A stretch of 64,000 bases of DNA from RHKX01 sp046330285 (GCA_046330285.1 JAXLSX010000008.1:1-64000); one strand, 5' to 3'; counted from the stretch's first letter, positions 41,972 to 50,856 are shown. Numbers and translations are program-made. The notes: a model not told the origin generated them from the letters alone.

Positions 41972-43075
41972 ATGGCGCGGATCCTCCAGGTCTTCCGGCC
42001 GCGAACCGGAGGGACATACGGCCATGTCCGGGTGCTCGCCGCCGAGCTCGCTGCCCGCGGCCACGAGGTCGCCGTCTGCGGGCCCGCCGGGGAATCGGGC
42101 GGGGACGACTTCGGGGTGCCGCTGCTGCCGGTTCCGATCCCGCGCGATCCGGCACCGGGGCCGACCGCGGCCTCGGTCAGGGCGGTTGGCGGCGCATACC
42201 GACGCTTCCGGCCCGACCTGATCCACGTCCACGGCGCTCAGGCGGGCGTCGTCGGCCGGCTCGCCCGCGCCGCCGCGCCCGCGATCCCGCTGGTCCACAC
42301 ACCGCACCGCTACGCGTTCGTCGACGGCTCCGGGCCGTCGGCCTCCAACCTCGCCTACCGCGCGCTCGAGCGGGCGTTGATGCCGCTGGCCACGCGAGTC
42401 CTCTGTGTCTGCGAGGCCGAACGCGAGGTCGCGATCGGACTCGGGGCCGGCGCCCGCACCCGGGTCGTCCACAACGGCATCGAGCCCAGGCCCGCCGGGC
42501 CACTCGACCCCCGATTCGGCGGTCTGGCGGAAGACGGCCCATTGATCGTCGCGGTCTCGGAGCTGTTCCGGCGCAAGGGGGTGCCGACGCTGATCGAGGC
42601 GATGCCGGCGATCCTCACGGCGAACCCGGGCGCGAACCTCGTCGTCGCCGGCGAGGGCCCGGAGCGGGCGGAGGCCGAGGAGGCCCGCGACCGCCTCGGG
42701 CTTGCCGGTCGCGTTCACCTCGCGGGGCACGTCCCCGACCCGAGCGGCCTGTCGGCCGCGGCGGACGTCTTCGTCAACCCGGCGCTGGCGGAGGCGTTTC
42801 CCTACGGCGTCCTCGAAGCGATGGCGGCCGGCGCTCCCTGCGTCGTGACCGATGCCGGCGGCTGCGCCGAGGCGATCGCCGACGGTGAGTCCGGGCTCGT
42901 CGTGCCCGTCGGGGACGCGGAAGCTCTCGCCGCGGCGGTCAACGGCCTGCTCGCCGACCGAGATACCGCCGCACGGATGGCGGATGCCGCGGCAGCGCGC
43001 GTCCGCGAGCGGTTCACGCGGGAGCGGATGATCGCCGGGACCGAGGCCGTCTACGCAGAGCTGGTCGGCGCCTGA
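41972..43075 (+). CDS. GT4-family glycosyltransferase
   Basis: A 367-residue GT-B fold transferase. The N-terminal domain starts 'ILQVFRPRTGGTYGHVRVLAAELAARGHEV', the hinge leads to 'LIVAVSELFRRKGVPTLIEAMPAIL', and the EX7E-type motif is in 'PALAEAFPYGVLEAMAAGAPCVVTDAGG'. A retaining sugar transfer from an activated donor to a lipid-linked or surface acceptor is expected. It follows argD by only 9 nt, yet by role it opens the polysaccharide region. Donor and acceptor are unknown. Confidence 0.92.
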   Translation: MARILQVFRPRTGGTYGHVRVLAAELAARGHEVAVCGPAGESGGDDFGVPLLPVPIPRDPAPGPTAASVRAVGGAYRRFRPDLIHVHGAQAGVVGRLARAAAPAIPLVHTPHRYAFVDGSGPSASNLAYRALERALMPLATRVLCVCEAEREVAIGLGAGARTRVVHNGIEPRPAGPLDPRFGGLAEDGPLIVAVSELFRRKGVPTLIEAMPAILTANPGANLVVAGEGPERAEAEEARDRLGLAGRVHLAGHVPDPSGLSAAADVFVNPALAEAFPYGVLEAMAAGAPCVVTDAGGCAEAIADGESGLVVPVGDAEALAAAVNGLLADRDTAARMADAAAARVRERFTRERMIAGTEAVYAELVGA

Positions 43076-43154
43076 GCCGCTTCGCGAGCGGGATCGCCCG
43101 CAACCGGTCCTTCAACGGGTGCCGGGCCGGGTGGATTCGATCCACCCGTCGACC

Positions 43155-43160
43155 TAGACT
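43155..43160 (+). promoter_or_regulatory. Putative -10 box (TAGACT), leaderless promoter
   Basis: TAGACT ends 7 nt before the ATG at 43168. A C-rich run fills the gap, so no ribosome binding site is present. Confidence 0.5.
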
Positions 43161-43167
43161 GCCCCCC

Positions 43168-43620
43168 ATGAGCCACGAAGACCCGACTCGAGTCATGCCC
43201 CCCGACGACGGCGGCCGCGGACGCGGCGGCCGGGGCGGAGGCCGCCAGGGCGGCGGCGGACGCGGCGGCCAGGGCGGCCGCGGCGGTCAGGGCGGCGGTC
43301 GGCGTCCCGATCGTTACGACGGCGGCAACGGCGGCATGAGCACCGGCCAGAAGGTCGCAATCGGCCTGGTGGCGGCGCTCGTCATCGGCCTCGTGATCGC
43401 GGTCATCGCCCTCGCGGGCGGTGGCGACGACGGCACCACGACCACGACCGTGCCGCCGACGACCTCGTCGACGACGACCAGCAGCACGACCAGTTCTTCG
43501 ACCGCGCCGACGACCTCGACGACGACCACGTCGACCTCCTCGACGACCACCCCGACGTCCACCTCGACGTCGACCGCGACCGACACCACCGAAACCGGCT
43601 CCGGCGGGATCAGCCCCTAG
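43168..43620 (+). CDS. Gly/Arg-rich membrane protein with Thr/Ser-rich outer tail
   Basis: A 150-residue protein with three parts: a cytoplasmic Gly/Arg/Gln-rich head (about 15-58), one membrane helix (about 61-84, 'VAIGLVAALVIGLVIAVIALAGG'), and a 60-residue outer tail made almost only of Thr, Ser and Pro that ends 'ETGSGGISP'. Such a tail is typical of heavily O-glycosylated or wall-spanning stalks, and the flanking genes are glycosyltransferases, so it may be a glycan acceptor. Low-complexity coding is real here: codon-third GC stays high and the frame is closed by proper start and stop. The family is not recognised. Confidence 0.75.
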   Translation: MSHEDPTRVMPPDDGGRGRGGRGGGRQGGGGRGGQGGRGGQGGGRRPDRYDGGNGGMSTGQKVAIGLVAALVIGLVIAVIALAGGGDDGTTTTTVPPTTSSTTTSSTTSSSTAPTTSTTTTSTSSTTTPTSTSTSTATDTTETGSGGISP

Positions 43621-44439
43621 TTGGCCGGAGCCGCCCGCCGGGTCGCCGACCGCCTCGCACTGGTCCGCGGGATCATCCGCGTTGCCGCGGGGCCGGCCGC
43701 AGCTTGGCGCGCGGTCAGACTCGCAGCGGCGGGGAAGGGGCTGGCGACGCCCGGGGAGGCAGTTGGAATCCCGATGAAGGATCTCGGCGGGGAGGAGGTC
43801 TTCCTGCGTCCTGGGACAAGCGACTTGAGCAACGCTGTCGGCTATTACGGCAAGCACATTCAAATGCCGCCACCGGGGTTGCCGGAGCCTGGATTCATCG
43901 TCGAGCTCGGGACGAATTGCGGCGTCGCCCTGACGGCCCTCGGCATCGCCTACCCCGGTGCTCGTCTCCTCGGGGTCGAGGCGGATCCGGTCAACGTCGC
44001 GGCAGCGCGGAAGAACACGGCTCGATTCGGTGAGAGGTGCGAAGTAGTCGAGGGCGCGGTCTGGGACGAGACGACCGAGCTGGTCCTCGTCGAATCGGCG
44101 GAGCACGGATCCCATGGAACGTCGGTGAGAGCTGCCGAGCCCGGAGATCCATCCGGCTGGACCCGAATGTCGGGATCGACGATCGACGATCTGTTTGCGC
44201 GCCACGTGCCGGCTGACGTGCAGGTTGGCTACATGCACGTGTCGATCGAAGGCGCCGAGCCTCGGGTCTTTGCGGCAGGGGGCGCCTGGCCGGGCCGAGT
44301 CGAGTCTCTTCGCGTGGAGCTCCACCCGTACTTCGGTTACACCGCCGCCGAGTGCATCCCGCAGCTCGAGGAACTCGGTTACCGGGCATGGGAAGCGCCC
44401 GATCCACCGAGCAAATGGGTCTTCGCCGTTCGTCGTTAA
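43621..44439 (+). CDS. FkbM-family methyltransferase
   Basis: A 272-residue SAM-dependent methyltransferase. 'GFIVELGTNCGVALTALGIAYPGARLLGVEADPVNVAAARKN' is motif I through the acidic strand-2 end, followed by 'CEVVEGAVWDE' and 'TIDDLFARHVPADVQVGYMHVSIEGAEPRVFAAGG', all standard for FkbM enzymes, which O-methylate sugars. The TTG at 43621 follows directly on the stop of the preceding gene; the next in-frame ATG (43773) would cut into the fold. Probably modifies a sugar of the surface polysaccharide. Confidence 0.85.
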   Translation: MAGAARRVADRLALVRGIIRVAAGPAAAWRAVRLAAAGKGLATPGEAVGIPMKDLGGEEVFLRPGTSDLSNAVGYYGKHIQMPPPGLPEPGFIVELGTNCGVALTALGIAYPGARLLGVEADPVNVAAARKNTARFGERCEVVEGAVWDETTELVLVESAEHGSHGTSVRAAEPGDPSGWTRMSGSTIDDLFARHVPADVQVGYMHVSIEGAEPRVFAAGGAWPGRVESLRVELHPYFGYTAAECIPQLEELGYRAWEAPDPPSKWVFAVRR

Positions 44440-44488
44440 AGCCGATCGTCCATCTGCCGATGGGCACCACCGAGGGGAAGTCTCAGCA

Positions 44489-45553
44489 ATGCCATCGAAG
44501 AACCTGAAATCAGCGACCGGGCGGACGGTCCTCGTCGTCGGCGGGGCCGGATACGTCGGCAACGTGCTCGTCCGCCGGCTCCTCGATGCCGGCCATGCCG
44601 TCAAGGTGCTCGATCGGCTCATCTTCGACCACGGGGCTGCGATCGCACCCCTGCTCGAGCACCCTGGCTTCGAGCTCGTCCTCGGTGATCTGCGGGACCC
44701 CGAGCGAATCGAGACGGCGCTCTCGGGCGCAACGGATGTCGCGCTGCTCGCGGGACTCGTCGGCGATCCGATCACCAAGACCTATCCGGAGCTCTCCAAC
44801 TCGATCAACCTCGACGGCTGTACCCGGCTCATCGAGAGCCTGAACGGGCGCGGTATCGATCGGTTCGTCTTCACCTCGACCTGCAGTAACTATGGCCTGC
44901 GCACCAGCAGCGAGCCGGCCACCGAGGAGAGCGAACTCGCGCCCGTTTCGCTGTACGCGGAGCACAAGGTCGAGATCGAGCGCAGGATCCTCGCGGCTGC
45001 CGCCTCGGGGGTCGATTACACGCCGACGGTGTTGCGGATCTCCACCGCCTACGGACTCTCACCGCGGATGCGCTTCGACCTGACGATCTCCGAGTTCACC
45101 TACACGCTCGCCGCCGGCGAGGAACTGATCGTCTACGACGCCGACACCTGGCGCCCTTACTGCCACGTCTCCGACATCTCGAAGGCCGTGATGACCGTGC
45201 TCGACGCGGCGCCTGACCTCGTCGCCGGCGAGGTCTTCAACGTCGGGCACTCCGACGAGAACTACACGAAGAGGATGGTCGTCGACGTCGTCCAGGAGGC
45301 GATCGGCGGGGCGGGCAAGGTCAGCTTCGAGGAGGGCGGCCGCGACCCCCGCAACTATCGGGTCAGCTTCGAGAAGATCCGCGAGACGCTCGGCTACGAG
45401 CCCGACTTCAGGGTGCCGGTCAGCGTTGCCGCGGTCGCCGAGGCAGTGCAGGCCGGAGCGTTCGTCGATTACCCGGACCGCCTCAGCTTCTACACGAACC
45501 ACACGATCAGTCCGCGTGCGCTCGATGCACCCGCCGGTGAAGGCGAAGGCTGA
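44489..45553 (+). CDS. NAD-dependent nucleotide-sugar epimerase/dehydratase
   Basis: A 354-residue extended SDR. The NAD site is 'VLVVGGAGYVGNVLVRRLLDAGHAV' (about 14-38), followed by the 'GDLRDPERIETAL' strand, catalytic T/S and 'SLYAEHKVEIERRI', where Y-x-x-x-K is present. 'RPYCHVSDISKAVMTVLDAAPDL' and 'FNVGHSDENYTKRMVV' are typical of sugar-modifying SDRs. The start at 44489 has GAGGGGAAG ahead. Its TGA overlaps the ATG of the nucleotidyltransferase (TGATG), and the two likely form one unit for an activated sugar. Exact sugar unknown. Confidence 0.9.
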   Translation: MPSKNLKSATGRTVLVVGGAGYVGNVLVRRLLDAGHAVKVLDRLIFDHGAAIAPLLEHPGFELVLGDLRDPERIETALSGATDVALLAGLVGDPITKTYPELSNSINLDGCTRLIESLNGRGIDRFVFTSTCSNYGLRTSSEPATEESELAPVSLYAEHKVEIERRILAAAASGVDYTPTVLRISTAYGLSPRMRFDLTISEFTYTLAAGEELIVYDADTWRPYCHVSDISKAVMTVLDAAPDLVAGEVFNVGHSDENYTKRMVVDVVQEAIGGAGKVSFEEGGRDPRNYRVSFEKIRETLGYEPDFRVPVSVAAVAEAVQAGAFVDYPDRLSFYTNHTISPRALDAPAGEGEG

Positions 45554-46263
45554 TGCGGGCGGCCATCCTTGCGGGGGGACGGGGAACGAGGCTGGCCCCC
45601 TACACGACGGTTTTGCCGAAGCCGCTCGTGCCGGTGGGCGAGCGACCGATTCTCGAGCTGATCCTGCGACAGCTCTCGAGGGCGGGATTCGACCGCGTCG
45701 ACCTCTGCGTCGCCCACCTCGGCGAGCTGATTCGCGCGTACCTGGAGCAGAGTGCCGCCGTGCCGGAAACCCTTGCCGTGCACTACCACTGGGAGCAGGA
45801 GCCTCGAGGGACCGCAGGGGCGATCCGAGAACTGGAACGGTGCGACAAGCCGATGCTGGTCATGAACGGCGACATCCTCACGACACTCGACTACGGCGAA
45901 CTGATCAGCTTCCACGAGGAGCAGGAGTCTGCGCTGACTATCGCCTGCCACTCGAAGGACGTGAAGATCGACCTCGGCGTGATCAAGGGTGAGACCGAGG
46001 TGGTCACCGGCTACGACGAGAAGCCGACGCTCAGCTACGAGGTCAGCATGGGAATCTACGTCTACTCTCCCGAAGCCGTCAAACGCATTCCGGACAGGTA
46101 CTTCGACTTCCCGGACCTGGTCCTCGCTCTCATCGAGGATGGCCTCAAGGTCTGCAAGTTCAACTTCGACGGACCGTGGTTCGACATCGGAACCCCCACC
46201 GAGCACCGGGCAGCGGACAGCGCCTATGCGGAGGCACCCGATCTCTACGAGCCGCAGGGCTGA
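45553..46263 (+). CDS. Sugar-1-phosphate nucleotidyltransferase
   Basis: A 236-residue transferase that couples a sugar 1-phosphate to an NTP. 'MRAAILAGGRGTRLAPYTTVLPKPLVPVGERPILE' is the signature GGxGTRL-PKP sequence, 'MNGDILTTLDYGELI' holds the metal-binding Asp, and 'WFDIGTPTEHRAA' closes the family pattern. It resembles mannose-1-phosphate guanylyltransferase and glucose-1-phosphate thymidylyltransferase core domains without the C-terminal left-handed helix. NTP preference cannot be read. The start overlaps the upstream epimerase stop. Confidence 0.92.
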   Translation: MRAAILAGGRGTRLAPYTTVLPKPLVPVGERPILELILRQLSRAGFDRVDLCVAHLGELIRAYLEQSAAVPETLAVHYHWEQEPRGTAGAIRELERCDKPMLVMNGDILTTLDYGELISFHEEQESALTIACHSKDVKIDLGVIKGETEVVTGYDEKPTLSYEVSMGIYVYSPEAVKRIPDRYFDFPDLVLALIEDGLKVCKFNFDGPWFDIGTPTEHRAADSAYAEAPDLYEPQG

Positions 46264-46284
46264 AACCGCTCCGGGCTCCGGGCC

Positions 46285-47502
46285 GTGCGGATCCTGATCG
46301 TCAGCCAGTACTTCGAGCCGGAGCTGACCGCCGCCTCGATCCGCATCGGCGCGTTCGCGCGGGGGCTTGCGGCGGCAGGTCACGAGGTCGACGTCCTCTG
46401 CGAGGTGCCGAACCATCCCGTCGGGGTGGTGGCCGCCGGCTACTCGGGCAAGCTCAAAGTCGATCGGGAGGAAGACGGCTTCCGGGTGCGACACGTCTGG
46501 GTTCACGCGAGCCCGTCGAAGCGAGCACGTCATCGGCTCCTGTCGTATGCGTCGTTCGCGGCCATGGCGACGCTGGCCGGATCGGCGATGCCCCGCCCGG
46601 ACGTCATCGTCGCCTCGTCTCCGCCGCTCAGCGTCGGCGTGGTCGGCGCCCTGCTGGCCTCGCGATTCCGCGTCCCGCTTGTGTTCGATGTCCGCGATCT
46701 CTGGCCCGAGGTCGCGGTCGCACTCGGAGAGCTGTCCGAGGGGCCCGTCCTCCGGTTCGCCGAGCGCCTCGAGCGTTGGTTGTACCGGCGTGCCGACGCC
46801 GTCACCACGCCGACGCGCCCCTTTCGCGATCACATAGCGGCCGTCGCCGGGCCCGGCACGTCCGCCGAGGTGGTCGGAAACGGAACGGACGCCCGATGGA
46901 TCGCCGCAGGTCAGGCCGAGCCCGACCGCGCCTCGGCGGGCCTCGACGCATCTCGGTTCAGCTGGACGTATGCCGGGAACATCGGGTTGTCCCAGGACCT
47001 GGGGACGGCGATTGCGGCCGCTTCCGAGCTCGGCGACGGCTTCGATCTGCTGCTGCTCGGCGACGGCACATCGAAGCCGGCGCTCGAGGCGATGGCAGCT
47101 TCATCCAACGGATCGGTGCGGTTCCGGGACTCCGTTCCCGCCGAACAGGCGATGCAGATCATGCGTGCGTCCGATGCGCTCCTCGTCTCGCTCGCCGACC
47201 GGCCCGAGCTCGGCCGATCGGTGCCGATCAAGCTCTACGACTCCTGTGCCGTCGGCCGGCCGGTGGTCCTCGCCGCGCCGGGGGAGCCCAGACGCCTTGC
47301 CGGCGAGAGCGGCGCGGCTCTCGTGGTGCCGCCCGAGGATCCGGGTGCCCTTGCGGCGGCAATCCGCAGGCTTCGCGACGACCCCGAGCTCGCCCGCTCG
47401 ATCGCCGATGCCGGCGTGGACTTTGCGCGCGCGAATCTGCGGGAGCTCGGCGTCGCCGAGCTCGAAGCGCTGCTCCTCGGGATCACAGGGGAGCGAGCAT
47501 GA
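46285..47502 (+). CDS. GT4-family glycosyltransferase (WbuB-like)
   Basis: A 405-residue GT-B transferase. 'RILIVSQYFEPELTAASIRIGAFARGLAAAGHEVDVLCEVPNHP' opens as in WbuB-like transferases that add N-acetyl-fucosamine-type sugars, and 'VVASSPPLSVGVVGALLASRFRVPLVFDVRDLWPEVAV' is also typical. The C-terminal domain shows 'LGLSQDLGTAIAAA'-type donor-binding. The start GTG 46285 lacks a strong ribosome binding site. The end overlaps the next gene by 4 nt (ATGA). Donor specificity is a guess. Confidence 0.88.
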   Translation: MRILIVSQYFEPELTAASIRIGAFARGLAAAGHEVDVLCEVPNHPVGVVAAGYSGKLKVDREEDGFRVRHVWVHASPSKRARHRLLSYASFAAMATLAGSAMPRPDVIVASSPPLSVGVVGALLASRFRVPLVFDVRDLWPEVAVALGELSEGPVLRFAERLERWLYRRADAVTTPTRPFRDHIAAVAGPGTSAEVVGNGTDARWIAAGQAEPDRASAGLDASRFSWTYAGNIGLSQDLGTAIAAASELGDGFDLLLLGDGTSKPALEAMAASSNGSVRFRDSVPAEQAMQIMRASDALLVSLADRPELGRSVPIKLYDSCAVGRPVVLAAPGEPRRLAGESGAALVVPPEDPGALAAAIRRLRDDPELARSIADAGVDFARANLRELGVAELEALLLGITGERA

Positions 47503-48776
47503 CCGGCGGCGGGAGCTTCTGGCCCGTGCGGGGCACGGACCTCACGGCCGAATTCGCCCGCGAGCTGTCCGGGCTCTGGGGCCTCGGCGCACCGGCTGGG
47601 GAGCCCGGAGCCCTTCATCTCGGGATCGGTGATCACCGGGACGCAGCACTCCTAGCGGAGCTCTGCCGGGAGGGTTCGCTTGCCGGAGCGGTGGTCCTGG
47701 TCGGCTCGGTGTCGGCGGGCGCCCGCATCGTCAGCGGGACCGCGCAGTTCGATCCCGGGACGCGGGTGGACGGCGAGTTCACGATCCTCGACGGCGATCC
47801 GGTCGTCAGCTCGAACCTCGGGACGCACGCCGTGCGGGAGGGAAACGTGCTCACCGTCGGCTACGACCCGGAAGCCGGGCTCGGTCGGGCCGATTCGTTC
47901 TGGGTCTTCGAGGCGATCCGCGACTTCGCGACCGAGATGGGGCTCATCCTCCGGGTCCTGCCGCCGGTCGGGTGCATGCGCCTCGACGACACTCCGGGGA
48001 CCGCGCAGCACCAGCTCGAGGGTCGGGCCAAGTCCGACCGCCGCCAGGCCCGGAGGCTGGCCGGTCTCGCCCGCACACTCGATGCGAGCGGCTCGGTCCT
48101 CAACCTCGCCGTGGCTGCGGAAGCCTTCGACGACGGCGTGCGGGTTCCGTTGGAGCGGGTCTGGCCGCGTGCGATCGCGGAGATACGGAAGGGGGTCGAG
48201 GCAGGCGTCTTCGAGCCGGTCTGTCACGGCGTCCTCCACCTCGACACGGATCGCCTCGGTGGTGACGAGATCGAGTTCCGGGAATTCCAGTCACTCGAAC
48301 CGGCCGCAGCCGGGGAGCGGCTCGATCAGGCGATCGCCTGGCAGCGTGGCGTCCTCGGGGATCCGCGCAGCTTCGTCGCGCCCGCGTGGGCCTACGGTCC
48401 CGCCGGCGACTCCGAGGCCGCCCGCCGCGGGCTCTATCGCTGGCACCGGCCCCGGGTCGGCCCCGTCTTCGAGAGTGACCGGCTTCACGAGACGCTCTAT
48501 GGCGACATTCCGGGGCTGCACGGTGTCGACTACTCACCGCTGGTCCGACTCGCGAAGGCGGGGGTTCCCCCAACCGTCACAACGCACGGAATGCTTCACG
48601 ACGGGCGGGTGCCGCGGCAGCTCGCGCGAGAGAATCCGCTGTTGATGGCCCGCCTGTCCCTGCGGAGGGACCTCGACCGGATCGCTGCCGTCGACGGCAT
48701 CACCTGGGTGGGCGCCGGCGAGTTCTGTGACCTCCTCGCCGGCCATACGATGGATGAGGCTTCCGTACAGACATGA
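47499..48776 (+). CDS. NodB-like polysaccharide deacetylase family protein with extra N-terminal domain
   Basis: A 425-residue protein. The region after residue 150 matches the NodB pattern: D163-D164 in 'CMRLDDTPG' (motif 1), H243-x3-H247 in 'VCHGVLHLD' (motif 2) and 'FVAPAWAYG' (motif 3). These fit a metal-dependent de-N-acetylase, or a DUF2334-like relative. The first 150 residues are not a signal peptide and form an unfamiliar alpha/beta region ('LHLGIGDHRDAALLAEL', 'AVREGNVLTVGY'). The lack of export signal suggests cytoplasmic action on a nucleotide- or lipid-linked sugar. Overlaps both neighbours by 4 nt, so it sits in the glycosyltransferase operon. Confidence 0.72.
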   Translation: MTGGGSFWPVRGTDLTAEFARELSGLWGLGAPAGEPGALHLGIGDHRDAALLAELCREGSLAGAVVLVGSVSAGARIVSGTAQFDPGTRVDGEFTILDGDPVVSSNLGTHAVREGNVLTVGYDPEAGLGRADSFWVFEAIRDFATEMGLILRVLPPVGCMRLDDTPGTAQHQLEGRAKSDRRQARRLAGLARTLDASGSVLNLAVAAEAFDDGVRVPLERVWPRAIAEIRKGVEAGVFEPVCHGVLHLDTDRLGGDEIEFREFQSLEPAAAGERLDQAIAWQRGVLGDPRSFVAPAWAYGPAGDSEAARRGLYRWHRPRVGPVFESDRLHETLYGDIPGLHGVDYSPLVRLAKAGVPPTVTTHGMLHDGRVPRQLARENPLLMARLSLRRDLDRIAAVDGITWVGAGEFCDLLAGHTMDEASVQT

Positions 48777-49924
48777 CCAAGCTCCTTCACCTCGCCGCCT
48801 TCCCGAACCCCCATCCCGGTTCGTTCGTGCCCGTTCTGCTGACCCTCCTGGGGAAGGCACGTGAGCGCGGCTGGGATGCTCAGATCGCACTCCCGGAAGC
48901 TGCTCGGCGAATCCCATGGGTCGAGGAGTTCGGGCGGCGGGACATCCCGGTGACCTTCCTTCCCGACTCGGGCCGAAGCGACATCACCCGTGCTGTCGGC
49001 GAGCTGATCGGCACGACGTCGGAGCCGACGGTCGTGCATACCCACTTCACCTCCTACGACATCCCGGCGGCACTCGCCAAGCGGCGCCAGCACGGTGACG
49101 GCAGGTTTCTCCTGTTCTGGCACATCCATACGGTCCTTGGAACGAGCCCGCTGGCCGTCGCCCGGAACTCCGCGAAGTTCGCCCTCTTCGGCGCGACGGT
49201 CGATCGCGTCGTGGTACCGGCGGCGAACATCGGCGAGGGGCTCATCCGGCGCCGGGCGCCGCGGGACAAGATGATGCTGATGCCGAGCGCCATCGATGCC
49301 CAGGCCTACGTCCCGCCGACCGCCGAGGAACGCCATGCCGCTCGTGAGGCGCTCGGCATCCGTGACGGTTCGGCGATGTTGCTGCACATGGGTCGGGCGT
49401 GGAAGCTCAAGGGGGGGCCGACTTTCCTGAGGGCGGCCAAGCAACTGATCGACGACGGTCTCGATGTGACCGCGGTGACGCTTCGGGGCGGCGAGGAGGC
49501 GCAGCGCGATGCCGAGCAACTCGGTATCGCCGACCGCACGGTCGTCACCGGTCTGGTCGAGGACGTCAGAGATCTCTACGCCGCCGCAGACTGCTTCGTC
49601 GCTCCGAGCCGCGGGGAGGGCATGCCCTTCTCCGTCGTCGAGGCACTCGGATCAGGGATTCCAGTCGTCGCCAGCGACCTTCCCGGCCACCGCTACCTCG
49701 CGGACGAAGTCGCCGCCTGCGTCGTGGCGCCAGCCGAACCCGGCCCGACGGCCGCGGCGGTCGCCGCGTTCCTCCAACGTCCTCCGGAGCAGGTGATCTC
49801 CGACGCTGCGGCGGCGCGAGAGTGGATCATCGAGAACCTGAGCCTCGACGCCGTGGCAGAGCACATGCTCGACACCTACGCCGAGATGCTGGCGAGCCCG
49901 ACTCCGATTCCGAGCGGGTTCTAG
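48773..49924 (+). CDS. GT4-family glycosyltransferase
   Basis: A 383-residue GT-B transferase. 'LLHLAAFPNPHPGSFVPVLLTLLGKARERGW' starts the acceptor domain, 'LLHMGRAWKLKGGPTFLRAAKQL' and 'VTGLVEDVRDLYAAADCFVAPSRGEGMPFSVVEALGSGIPVVASDLPGH' form the donor domain with the E-x7-E motif. The stop overlaps the convergent GT2 gene (4 nt). The ATG overlaps the deacetylase stop (ATGA). Confidence 0.93.
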   Translation: MTKLLHLAAFPNPHPGSFVPVLLTLLGKARERGWDAQIALPEAARRIPWVEEFGRRDIPVTFLPDSGRSDITRAVGELIGTTSEPTVVHTHFTSYDIPAALAKRRQHGDGRFLLFWHIHTVLGTSPLAVARNSAKFALFGATVDRVVVPAANIGEGLIRRRAPRDKMMLMPSAIDAQAYVPPTAEERHAAREALGIRDGSAMLLHMGRAWKLKGGPTFLRAAKQLIDDGLDVTAVTLRGGEEAQRDAEQLGIADRTVVTGLVEDVRDLYAAADCFVAPSRGEGMPFSVVEALGSGIPVVASDLPGHRYLADEVAACVVAPAEPGPTAAAVAAFLQRPPEQVISDAAAAREWIIENLSLDAVAEHMLDTYAEMLASPTPIPSGF

Positions 49925-50856
49925 ATCTCGCCGAGATCTCGCAGCGCCTGAGCGGCGGCCGCGGGGGGTGGGCCGACACGGGATCGGCGGCGCAGCCGCC
50001 GGGCCGGGGCCATGGCGGGCATCCACCAGATCCGGCGGAGGATGCCGGGGGCGGCCGCATCATCGGCCTCGTCCTGCATCGCCGCGGCGCGAGCCCGAAG
50101 TGCCGGTGCGCGGACGTCTCCCGCGGGCAGGCGCGAAAGCGCTCGCTCGAGCACCGCTGTCGCATGTCCGGTCATCATCGCCTCGTCCTTCGAAAGCGAC
50201 GTCGGCCGGTCCCGCAGGAGCACGAGCGGCTCCGACCCGATCCGGACGGCGCCGAAGCCGGACTCGGCGATTCGGATCCACAGATCCCAGTCCTCGGAGC
50301 CGGCGAGGGTTTCCTCGAAACTGCCTGCCGTCTCGAGTGCCCGCCTCGTGATCGTGACTGAGCTCGTCGTGATGAAGTTGATCACGACGAGGGCCTCGAG
50401 CAGACCATCCGGGGTGAGCCGCGTGGCCACCGGCGGGTAGTCCTCGAGGGCCGTGCGGCGGTACACGCGCTTCGACGAGTCGATGAAGGGCCAGGCGTCG
50501 GCAAAGCCGATTCCTGCGCCAGGTTCGCCCGCCAACGCGTCTCTGGCTCGCTCCAGGTAGCCGGGCATCCAGGCGTCGTCGGCGTCGAGAAAGCTGATCA
50601 GATCGCCGCGGGACGCTGCGAGCGCCAGGTTCCTCGCGGCGGCCGGACCGCTGTTGGGCTGCCGGAGGAGCCGTACCCGCGGATCTTCGCCCGCGTAATC
50701 CTCGATCAACTTGCCGGTGTCGTCCGGCGATCCGTCGTCGACCACCAGTGCCTCCCAGTCGCCGAACGTCTGAGACGTCAGCGACCGGAGCGTCGTCATG
50801 ATCGTCGCCGCGGATCGATACGCCGGCACGATCACCGTGAAGTGGGGGTGGCCCAT
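49921..50856 (-). CDS. GT2-family glycosyltransferase
   Basis: A 311-residue GT-A transferase. 'FTVIVPAYRSAATIMTTLRSLTSQTFGDWEALVVDDGSPDDTGKL' and 'LISFLDADDAWMPGYLERA' hold the nucleotide-binding Asp and the DxD motif, and 'GSEDWDLWIRIAESG' includes the catalytic ED. An inverting transfer of one sugar is expected. The C-terminal 60 residues are Arg/Ala-rich and may contact the membrane. It is the only gene here on the minus strand between two plus-strand glycan genes. Its start faces the beta-helix gene. Confidence 0.93.
   Translation of the reverse strand: MGHPHFTVIVPAYRSAATIMTTLRSLTSQTFGDWEALVVDDGSPDDTGKLIEDYAGEDPRVRLLRQPNSGPAAARNLALAASRGDLISFLDADDAWMPGYLERARDALAGEPGAGIGFADAWPFIDSSKRVYRRTALEDYPPVATRLTPDGLLEALVVINFITTSSVTITRRALETAGSFEETLAGSEDWDLWIRIAESGFGAVRIGSEPLVLLRDRPTSLSKDEAMMTGHATAVLERALSRLPAGDVRAPALRARAAAMQDEADDAAAPGILRRIWWMPAMAPARRLRRRSRVGPPPAAAAQALRDLGEI

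Noticed and set aside
40502..42730. 742-codon minus-strand frame opposite argB/argD/GT4
   Set aside because: Shadow of conserved plus-strand genes; composition shows no folded protein pattern.
43440..43600. ACG/TCG-rich tract as a CRISPR or tandem repeat array
   Set aside because: There is no constant repeat with spacers; it encodes the Thr/Ser tail of the membrane protein with varied codons.
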